From positions 1 through 21,920 of the forward strand of contig RFIK01000203.1 of the NCBI GenBank assembly GCA_003695605.1: a stretch of DNA of 21,920 bases, read 5' to 3'. This DNA is from Chlorobiota bacterium. Lineage in GTDB: Bacteria; Bacteroidota; Ignavibacteria; Kapaibacteriales; NICIL-2. The notes below the pieces were generated by a model. It was given only the letters and a program-made list of their open reading frames with translations. It searched no databases and was not told the DNA's origin. Position numbers and translations under genes: made by a program. Of the stretch, positions 14,905 through 21,920 are shown in pieces (position 1 is the first letter of the stretch; the number at the start of each line of letters is the position of its first letter).

Positions 14905-17900
14905 GTGTCGTGTTCATCACTGCGCAGGTGGCCAGTTACGTCTGCGGTTGTCGTCGCAGCGGTTGTTGTCGGCACCGTTGGGACGGCGTACGCACTGGCA
15001 CGGGTTGGTGCACTACGGCTGCAGCGGCTAGTCCCGGCCGATAGCGTTCGTCCTATTCGGCGAACGCCACTTCGGCATAGCGACGTGCACTCGCGTATGC
15101 GGAGGCCTTCAGGGGTGGAAATTCTCCAGCAGCTCGATACCAGCGGTACTGTCGAACTGCACGAACAAGTCGGTGGCGTTGACGTTTCGCCTCCGCGGTT
15201 CGTCGAGCTCGATGCCTACCTTGCTGAGCGCCGTGACCGGCTGATCCGTCAACTGTGGGATTCGCTTTCGACAAGCTATGACCTCAAGCGTGCGCTGTCG
15301 GGTGGGAATCTCGCCAAGTTGCTCTCGCAAGCATCAGGTATTGCCATTCCCCTGCCACCCAATCCACTGACGACAATCTTTGGCAAGCCTGAGATCAGCA
15401 TCACCGTCAACGGGGAAGTCAATCTCCGCGCAGGTTGGCGGTGGGACACGCAGAACCTGGGCGCATCGAGTGCATTCGGGCAGAGTCAATCTGCGCCGGT
15501 GTTTTCGCAGAACATCCAGCTCAACGTCAGTGCCCGAATTGGGGATAAGTTCCGGCTCGGGACCGACTGGAACACGATGCGGCAATTTGAATTCGACAAC
15601 CGCTTCAAGATCGGCTACGAAGGCTACGATGACGACATCATCAAGCTCGTCGAACTTGGGAATGTCCAACTGCCGACCAACAGTGCGTTCATCAGTGGTT
15701 CCCAAGCGCTCTTCGGTGCGCGTGCCGATTTCCAGTTCGGTCCGCTCTTTCTGAAAACCGTTGCCTCTCAGCGGCGAGCCGAGCGCCGGATCCTCCGTGC
15801 AAATAGCGGTGCAGCGCGCACACGCTTTGTGCTGCGTGCCTATGACTATGCCGAAAATCATTTCTTCCTCGACACAGCGTACAAGCCGCTCTACCGTCAG
15901 TACTGGCAGCTGACGACGCCCGTCCCCGTACCGGCTGGGCCGCTGCTTGTCAAGGAAATCGAGGTCTACGAGAGCACTGCTGACGTCCGCGACCAAGCAG
16001 TCGGTGGCATCGAAGTGATTGCCTACGACACTCTCTCCCCGATTCGATTTGCGCAAGGGGAACGCTACGCAGCGGCAATGAAAAGTCCGGACGTCCGAAT
16101 TCAACAGGGGCGCGTCGAGCGTGGTCGCTTCGTCCGGCTCGACCCGACGCGGTTTACCTTCAACCCCAATCTCGGCACACTCGACATCTGGGGTTTCCGA
16201 CGCGACCGTACATATGCGGTCGCCTACCGCACCGAGGGTGCAACTCCAGCGAAAGAGGATGACCTCTACCACGGCACGCTCTCAGCAACTGCCAAAGATG
16301 GCGATACACTCATCCTGAAGCTCATCTACCGACCGAACCTCCAACCCGGCTTCCCCAATCTCTGGGCGCGGCAGATGCGGAACATCTACTTCATCAACGC
16401 AACGAACGTCTCGACCCAAGATGCGCGGATTGACATCTACTACCTGCGCACCAGCAACGACTCGACCGATATTCTCGAAGGCACCTCCGATAAACTCGTC
16501 ACTGCACTCGGTGTGGACCGCGTCAACAATGCAACGGGGCAGCCACCAGGCGATGGACTCTTCGACTTCACCGGCGGCGCTCCTCCAGCACAGCAGCAAG
16601 CCGGCGGGGGATTTACTGCTGGGCAGGGGCTCCCTGGAAGCCAGCAGCAAGCGATGACGACGGGAAGCCCGTACTTCAACCCGGTCCGCGGGGAAATCAT
16701 CTTCCCGTGGATTGAGCCGTTCCGCGAAGGGCTCGATTCGGCATTCGCGCGGCGAGGCAATCCAGCGCTCGCCAAGCAGTACTACTACAGCGCAGTCTAC
16801 GACGTGCAAAAAGCGCTCGCTCAGCAACAGACCGCTCAGGATCGGTGGCTCATCATCGGTGAAGTGCAAGGCCAGAGTGCTGGGAGAATTTCGCTTGGAT
16901 TCAACGTCGCTCCAGGGAGCGTCCGCGTTTTCTTGAGCGGACGTCAGTTGCGCGAGAACGACGACTACGTCGTGGACTACTACTCCGGTACTGTCAGCAT
17001 TCGGAATCCCCAGGCACAGGTCGCCGGCAGCGATCTGGTCATCGAGTACGAGTCGAACGATGTGATGAACATTCAGACTCGCACGTTGCTCGGTATGCGT
17101 GCGGATTTAGTGCTCTCGCGGACACGGAACGCCTCGCTCACGCTTGGCAGCACGCTGATGAACTTCAATACCGCTGCACTTGTCGACCGCGTCCGGCTCG
17201 GCGAAGAACCGGTTTCCAACACAATGCTCGGTTTTGATGCCAACTTCAATTGGAATGCCCAGTGGCTCACTGATGCGCTCAATTGGCTTCCGTTCTACAG
17301 TACGAATGAGCGCTCAACGATCACCTTCCGCGGCGAATGGGCGCAGCAGATGCCCACCCCGAATAAACGCATCTCGGAAATCCCGGTGGATAACAATCAC
17401 GCTGCTGCCTACATTGACGACTTCGAAGGCGCACAACGCTTCATTTCGATGGGGCTGACCAGTACACTCTGGACGCATTCATCGCCGCCGGTTGATTCCA
17501 GCATAGATCCAGCCCATGAGCACCGCGCTCTCTACCGAGGGAAGCTCTACTGGTACAATTTCTTCCTCCCACGTGTGCCGATCGTCGAGATCTACCCGAA
17601 TCGGCAAACAGTCCAGGGCCAATCGAGACTCTCACCGCTTGTAATCACCTTCGACCCTGACACCCGTGGCATCTACAATCACAACCCGTTCTGCATTGAC
17701 TCGCTCAATCCACGCTGGGACTCAGTCAAGGCGAATCCATGGCAGCAGCGCCCCGCTAACCGCGAGCGACTCTGGGCCGGGATGCAGCGCCTCATCTCGA
17801 CGTTCAACTCGAACTTCGACCTTGAGAACATTGACTTCATTGACATCATGATGCGCATCGAAGATCGCGAGCCAGGCGCACGGATGTTCATTGACCTTGG

Positions 17901-20900
17901 CCAGATTAGCGAAGACATCATCCCAAACTACCGGCTCGATACCGAAGACGGCATCACCGCCGCTGCGCCGATCCCCAACGGGCGCATTGACCCCGGCGAG
18001 GACGTCGGCATTGATGCCCTCGATGATGCTGCAGAGCGGGGAGCATATCCATATCCGCTCAACCTCGAACAGGACCCTGCACGCGACAACTACTTTTTCA
18101 ACTTCTCCAAGCCAAACGAGCAGCAAGAGGATGCAGATTTTCTGCGCTGGAATAACTACGAAGGCAATGCCTCGCAATCAGAGTTGGGGCAATTCCCCGA
18201 CACCGAAATTCTCAACAAACAAAACGGCCAAACAATCTCGCTCGACGATAGCTACTTCAGCTACGAGGTCAACCTCGATCCCTCCGATGCGAACCCACAA
18301 GTGGTCGGCGGTGGCACCAATGGCTGGCGGCTCTACCGCATCCCGCTCCGCGGTGCAAAACGGGTGGTTGGCAATCCACTGTTTTCGAACATCCAGTACG
18401 TCCGCGTGTGGTTCAAGGGCGGACGCATCAAGGTTTCGATCGCCGATTGGCGGTTTGTCGGGTCGCAGTGGCAACGAGTCAACTATGCACAAATCCACAA
18501 CAGCGCCGAGTCTAACGACACGGTCATCAAAGTTTCGTTTGTCAACCGCGAGGAAAATTCCGGGCCGCCGGACTACTACACGCTCCCGCCAGGTGTTCAG
18601 CCACCGCGCAACCTTGCCAATCCCGACTTTCAGAACGACATTCTGCTCAACGAACAATCGCTGGCAATTTCGGTGAGCAATCTCCAGTGCGGCGACGAGC
18701 GAAAGGCAACGCGCTTTTTCTTCCGACCGCAGGACTTTTTCTACTACCGCACGCTGAAGGTCTTCATCAAGGGTGTGGGAGGGCAGGACTACGTCGCGCC
18801 AGATTCGCTCTTTTTGACGCCTGGAGATACAGCAGCGCCGCAGTACTTCATTCGCTTCGGTATTGATTCGGCAAACTACTACGAATACCGTGCACCGATC
18901 GTTCGGCAGTGGCGAAACGTGTCAATCCCGCTGCAAACGCTCGCTGCGATCAAGGCGCAGCGCGATAGTGCGTTCCAGTGGCAGCGCCAGATATACCCCG
19001 TTCCCGGCGATCCACTGGCGCGCTTTGCCATCCAAGGTAACCCACTCCTGACACGTGTGATGTTCATTTCGATTGGCATCGCAAATCCACGGGAACGCTG
19101 CCCTCAAGCGCTCAGCACAACGATTTGGGCCGATGAACTCCGACTTGTCGAGCCGGATGCCCGGAACGACTGGGCCGCCACAGCAAATCTCGACGTCAAA
19201 CTGGCCGATCTGGGAACGATCCGCACTGCCTACACCCGGACCAACCCCTTCTTCCACCGCCTGGAAGAGCGCTTCGGAACGCGCGAGCAGGCGCAGGACT
19301 TTACGTTCGCTCTCCAAATCGGCGCGGAACGCTTCCTGCCCAAAGAGTGGAAAGATGCGCGCATCCCGATCGCATTCACCCGGACGGTGCGGGATCGCAT
19401 TCCCATTTTCGCCGCCCAGAGCGACGTCAACATCGAGGAAGCTGCAACGATGGCGTACAACAGCGTCCGAGCTGCCGGTGGAACGCAGCAGGAAGCACTC
19501 GACCGTGCCGACTACGTTCGCCGCCGTGCACGTACCCATATCGCGCAGACCCAGTGGAGCATCCTCGGATTCCGGTTTGGGATACCGAGCTCGCTCTGGC
19601 TAATTCGCGAAACACTCAACCGACTTGTCCTCGGCTACGCATACACGCAAGAGTTGGAGCAATCGCCAGTCTATGCTGAGCGCTTCCGGTGGCAGTGGGA
19701 TTTTACGGCGCAGTACTCGCTCCCGTTACCTGCAACGCTTGCGCAGCTCTCGCTCGGTGGATGGATGCAGGGCATCCCGCTGCTGGAAACGTACAGCGGC
19801 TGGAAAATCAATTTGCTGCCGCAGAACATCTCGCTTTCAACGCGCCTATCGCGTTACCGCCGAACCGAGCAATCCTGGTTTTTGCCATTTCCCTCCCCGG
19901 TCGAGCGCGGCTTCACAGCAACCAATTCTGCCGCGCTCCAGTGGAAATTCACCGAAGGCGGTCTCCTTTCACCGATGCTCGATTACCAGCTGTCGCAGAC
20001 CAATACGCTCGTCCCACTCGAACTCGACCCCAACGGACGCCAGCGTACCGGCTCTGAGCTGGCACGGACGATATTCTTCAATGACGGTCGGCTTATCAAT
20101 CTCGGAACGCCGATCTCCGTCCAACAGACGACAACCCTCAACTTCCGTCCGCTCCTGCCGAATGTGGGCAATCTCAATCGCTTTCTGGACATCTCGGGTT
20201 CGTTCTCGACAACGTACATGTGGAACGACCCTCTCCAGCCCGATCCGCGGTTGCGGGATGCTGTCAAGCAGGTCAGTTACAACAATACCATCCGCTGGAA
20301 CGCGAATCTTCGCTTGCAGGCGATGAGCAATGCGTGGTTCGGCATCACGCAGCAGCCACGCCGCCCCGGGCAGCCCGACACCACTGCGAAATCAACGTCC
20401 GTTGTCAGTGATGTACTCGACGTTCTCCGCTCGATTCTCTTCGACTACCAACAAATCACGCTGAGCTTTACGCAGAACAACACCGCCAATACGCCGGGTG
20501 CATTCGGCGGAACGGGTGTGACAAATCTCTGGGGACGCTTCGTGACTGGTCGCTCAAGTGAGCCATTGCTCGGGCCATCGGCGGCATACCAGCTTGGGCT
20601 TGTTCGCTATCCGCATGCAGGTGTCGGAATGCGCTTTCTCCCACGCTTTCCCTTCGTCCAGTTCTGGGAAGACATCGGCATCCGACCACCGAACGCACAG
20701 TTTCAGGACAACATTTCGCAGCAAACAGGGCTGGAAATCCGCACAACACGCCCCTTGTGGAAAGGAGCCACACTGGAGCTGAATTGGAGAACGCAGTACG
20801 GCATCAACCGCAACCAACTGACAACAACCGATGCGCAAGGGGTGATGACGTTCACCAACGTCACGCTCAGCGAACAATACCAGCGAACGTTCCTGTCGGC

Positions 20901-21777
20901 GCCATACTGGCTGTTGTTTGCCGCGTTCAACAATCGCCCGGAGACTGTCGTCGAGCGCTACCGCCAGCTCCGCACGCAGATCATCGGCAATCGAAGCGAG
21001 GATTCGCTCTCGATCGATGAGCAGATCGCACTGCAGAACGCGATGACCAATGCCTTCATCAGTGGCTTGCAGGCGTTCGAGTTCTTGCCGGGGGTGTTGC
21101 AGCGATACTTGCCGCAAGTCAACTGGTCGCTCCGGTGGGAAGGGATCGAAAAGTTCTGGATCCTCCAGCAGTTTGCGCAGCGTATCACGCTCGAGCACGC
21201 CTACCAAACGCTCTACACCGAAAGTGCCTACACAACCGACAACGGCCGCGTGGTCAATGCGCAGACAGTGCAGATGCAGTTCCAGCCGCTCGTCGGGGCG
21301 ATTTTCTCCTTCGACGAAAAGAAGCTCAACGGGCTGCTGACGGCAAATCTCCGCTACAACTCACGAACGAACTACAGCGTTGCCGTTGCAGCGCGGACAT
21401 TGACCGAAGAGGTGCAAAATGAGTTGGCACTCAATGCCAACTACGCGCTCCGCGGTTTCAGTTTTCCTTTGCTGGGAATTGACCTGAAAAACGATGTCGA
21501 GTTCTCGCTCATCACGTCGTACCGCGCCTCCAGCAGGCGAACGTTCCTCCTTGGTGAGCGCCCCGGCCAAGCGCAGCAAAGCACTAACGGAACCGAGGTT
21601 GACGGACGACGTTCGATTCTCATCGAGCCGCGAGCGCGCTACACGTTGAGCCGTTTGGTGACTGCGACGGCGTTCTTCCGCTACAACGGAGAGTTCACCA
21701 CTGGCGCATCGAACCCTGGTTTCAGCGTTACTGAGGTGGGGGTTGAGCTGCGTATCTCGATTAGCGGAGGTCGGTAG
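14905..21777 (+). CDS. sprA: SprA, type IX secretion system outer-membrane translocon
   Basis: A protein of about 2290 residues, close to the roughly 2400 of known SprA proteins. SprA forms the very large outer-membrane barrel through which T9SS cargo leaves the cell. An N-terminal signal sequence (SLRRWPVTSAVVVAAVVVGT) fits export. FGKPEISITVNGEVNLRAGW (from residue 159), YEGYDDDIIKLVELGNV and DGLFDF followed by RGEIIFPWIEPF are SprA family patterns. AAYIDDFEGAQRFISMGLTS (from residue 833) marks the second conserved SprA N-type region. The rest alternates barrel strands and long loops to the C-terminus. Residues 556-589 are a Q/G-rich stretch. The start is unsure: the frame opens at TTG 14842; TTG 14848 has AAGGA six bases before it but gives a long basic leader; GTG 14905 has GGAGA 12 bases upstream and gives a normal signal peptide. 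The final residues ISISGGR lack the usual terminal aromatic. No other T9SS machine gene is nearby. Confidence 0.95.
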   Translation: MSCSSLRRWPVTSAVVVAAVVVGTVGTAYALARVGALRLQRLVPADSVRPIRRTPLRHSDVHSRMRRPSGVEILQQLDTSGTVELHEQVGGVDVSPPRFVELDAYLAERRDRLIRQLWDSLSTSYDLKRALSGGNLAKLLSQASGIAIPLPPNPLTTIFGKPEISITVNGEVNLRAGWRWDTQNLGASSAFGQSQSAPVFSQNIQLNVSARIGDKFRLGTDWNTMRQFEFDNRFKIGYEGYDDDIIKLVELGNVQLPTNSAFISGSQALFGARADFQFGPLFLKTVASQRRAERRILRANSGAARTRFVLRAYDYAENHFFLDTAYKPLYRQYWQLTTPVPVPAGPLLVKEIEVYESTADVRDQAVGGIEVIAYDTLSPIRFAQGERYAAAMKSPDVRIQQGRVERGRFVRLDPTRFTFNPNLGTLDIWGFRRDRTYAVAYRTEGATPAKEDDLYHGTLSATAKDGDTLILKLIYRPNLQPGFPNLWARQMRNIYFINATNVSTQDARIDIYYLRTSNDSTDILEGTSDKLVTALGVDRVNNATGQPPGDGLFDFTGGAPPAQQQAGGGFTAGQGLPGSQQQAMTTGSPYFNPVRGEIIFPWIEPFREGLDSAFARRGNPALAKQYYYSAVYDVQKALAQQQTAQDRWLIIGEVQGQSAGRISLGFNVAPGSVRVFLSGRQLRENDDYVVDYYSGTVSIRNPQAQVAGSDLVIEYESNDVMNIQTRTLLGMRADLVLSRTRNASLTLGSTLMNFNTAALVDRVRLGEEPVSNTMLGFDANFNWNAQWLTDALNWLPFYSTNERSTITFRGEWAQQMPTPNKRISEIPVDNNHAAAYIDDFEGAQRFISMGLTSTLWTHSSPPVDSSIDPAHEHRALYRGKLYWYNFFLPRVPIVEIYPNRQTVQGQSRLSPLVITFDPDTRGIYNHNPFCIDSLNPRWDSVKANPWQQRPANRERLWAGMQRLISTFNSNFDLENIDFIDIMMRIEDREPGARMFIDLGQISEDIIPNYRLDTEDGITAAAPIPNGRIDPGEDVGIDALDDAAERGAYPYPLNLEQDPARDNYFFNFSKPNEQQEDADFLRWNNYEGNASQSELGQFPDTEILNKQNGQTISLDDSYFSYEVNLDPSDANPQVVGGGTNGWRLYRIPLRGAKRVVGNPLFSNIQYVRVWFKGGRIKVSIADWRFVGSQWQRVNYAQIHNSAESNDTVIKVSFVNREENSGPPDYYTLPPGVQPPRNLANPDFQNDILLNEQSLAISVSNLQCGDERKATRFFFRPQDFFYYRTLKVFIKGVGGQDYVAPDSLFLTPGDTAAPQYFIRFGIDSANYYEYRAPIVRQWRNVSIPLQTLAAIKAQRDSAFQWQRQIYPVPGDPLARFAIQGNPLLTRVMFISIGIANPRERCPQALSTTIWADELRLVEPDARNDWAATANLDVKLADLGTIRTAYTRTNPFFHRLEERFGTREQAQDFTFALQIGAERFLPKEWKDARIPIAFTRTVRDRIPIFAAQSDVNIEEAATMAYNSVRAAGGTQQEALDRADYVRRRARTHIAQTQWSILGFRFGIPSSLWLIRETLNRLVLGYAYTQELEQSPVYAERFRWQWDFTAQYSLPLPATLAQLSLGGWMQGIPLLETYSGWKINLLPQNISLSTRLSRYRRTEQSWFLPFPSPVERGFTATNSAALQWKFTEGGLLSPMLDYQLSQTNTLVPLELDPNGRQRTGSELARTIFFNDGRLINLGTPISVQQTTTLNFRPLLPNVGNLNRFLDISGSFSTTYMWNDPLQPDPRLRDAVKQVSYNNTIRWNANLRLQAMSNAWFGITQQPRRPGQPDTTAKSTSVVSDVLDVLRSILFDYQQITLSFTQNNTANTPGAFGGTGVTNLWGRFVTGRSSEPLLGPSAAYQLGLVRYPHAGVGMRFLPRFPFVQFWEDIGIRPPNAQFQDNISQQTGLEIRTTRPLWKGATLELNWRTQYGINRNQLTTTDAQGVMTFTNVTLSEQYQRTFLSAPYWLLFAAFNNRPETVVERYRQLRTQIIGNRSEDSLSIDEQIALQNAMTNAFISGLQAFEFLPGVLQRYLPQVNWSLRWEGIEKFWILQQFAQRITLEHAYQTLYTESAYTTDNGRVVNAQTVQMQFQPLVGAIFSFDEKKLNGLLTANLRYNSRTNYSVAVAARTLTEEVQNELALNANYALRGFSFPLLGIDLKNDVEFSLITSYRASSRRTFLLGERPGQAQQSTNGTEVDGRRSILIEPRARYTLSRLVTATAFFRYNGEFTTGASNPGFSVTEVGVELRISISGGR

Positions 21778-21856
21778 CACTCGCAGTGAACCGTCGCACA
21801 CCGCGCAATGCAGTTGCTACCTCCAGTGATGTGCTCTTCGGCGGAGGGATAGGTGG
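21778..21856. other. Short gap after sprA
   Basis: 79 nt with no clear terminator hairpin or T-run after the sprA stop. It ends in a strong ribosome-binding site, GGAGGG at 21843-21848, eight bases before ATG 21857, which hints at a following plus-strand gene that may be read from the sprA transcript. Confidence 0.4.
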
Positions 21857-21920
21857 ATGCCGGTGCAACACTCATCTCGTGCCGAGGTGGGAGAGACGCT
21901 CACGCGCCGCACTGCTTTTC
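21857..21920 (+). CDS. Possible start of a gene cut by the window edge
   Basis: ATG 21857 opens a frame that stays open to the last base (MPVQHSSRAEVGETLTRRTAF and on). The GGAGGG eight bases upstream is the best ribosome-binding site in the window, and the gene would follow sprA by 79 nt on the same strand. Only 21 residues are visible, so no family can be named. It may be chance. Confidence 0.4.
   Translation, partial: MPVQHSSRAEVGETLTRRTAF

Noticed and set aside
15334..16272. A 312-codon antisense open frame inside sprA
   Set aside because: It lies wholly within conserved SprA coding sequence, has no family features and no ribosome site of note.

Overview
The window carries nine complete or near-complete protein genes, plus one possible gene cut off at the right edge. 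No RNA genes, mobile elements, CRISPR arrays or phage genes were seen. The DNA is GC-rich by eye and codon use looks even throughout, so nothing suggests recent transfer. A SprA-type type IX secretion (T9SS) translocon, a secreted protein with a type A T9SS sorting tail, an OmpA-like outer-membrane protein, HrcA and TAnnTTTG-like promoter boxes all point to the Bacteroidota/Chlorobiota group. My best guess is an Ignavibacteria or Kapabacteria-like lineage rather than Bacteroidia. That placement is inference and was not tested by a search.

Layout. Plus strand, 82-4760: a secreted multidomain T9SS cargo overlaps by 4 nt an outer-membrane barrel protein with two OmpA-like modules. Plus strand, 4910-7281: an ftsL-like gene overlaps by 4 nt a PASTA-containing FtsI-type penicillin-binding protein. 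Minus strand, 8829-7382: yicC is coupled to gmk and converges on ftsI. Plus strand, 8907-9824: an EamA-family transporter, divergent from yicC. Minus strand, 14593-9831: a membrane-bound GH2-like protein that seems to lack its catalytic residues, then hrcA, then a sugar-type ABC ATPase overlapping hrcA by 4 nt. Plus strand, about 14905-21777: sprA, divergent from the GH2-like gene across about 310 nt of non-coding DNA.

How the genes relate. SprA is the outer-membrane pore through which T9SS cargo leaves the cell, and the protein at 82-2886 has the tail that such cargo carries, so translocon and substrate lie in one window. FtsL and FtsI act together in septal peptidoglycan synthesis, but here they are separated from the other usual division and wall genes. 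yicC-gmk is a common pair (RNA processing and GMP phosphorylation). HrcA is the heat-shock repressor, here followed by an orphan ABC ATPase instead of grpE/dnaK/dnaJ.

Most of this is core genome. The parts most worth a second look are the GH2-like pseudoenzyme fused to a polytopic membrane domain, the modular T9SS cargo with a vWA-like domain lacking its metal site, the two degenerate OmpA modules in one protein, and the hrcA-ABC ATPase coupling.
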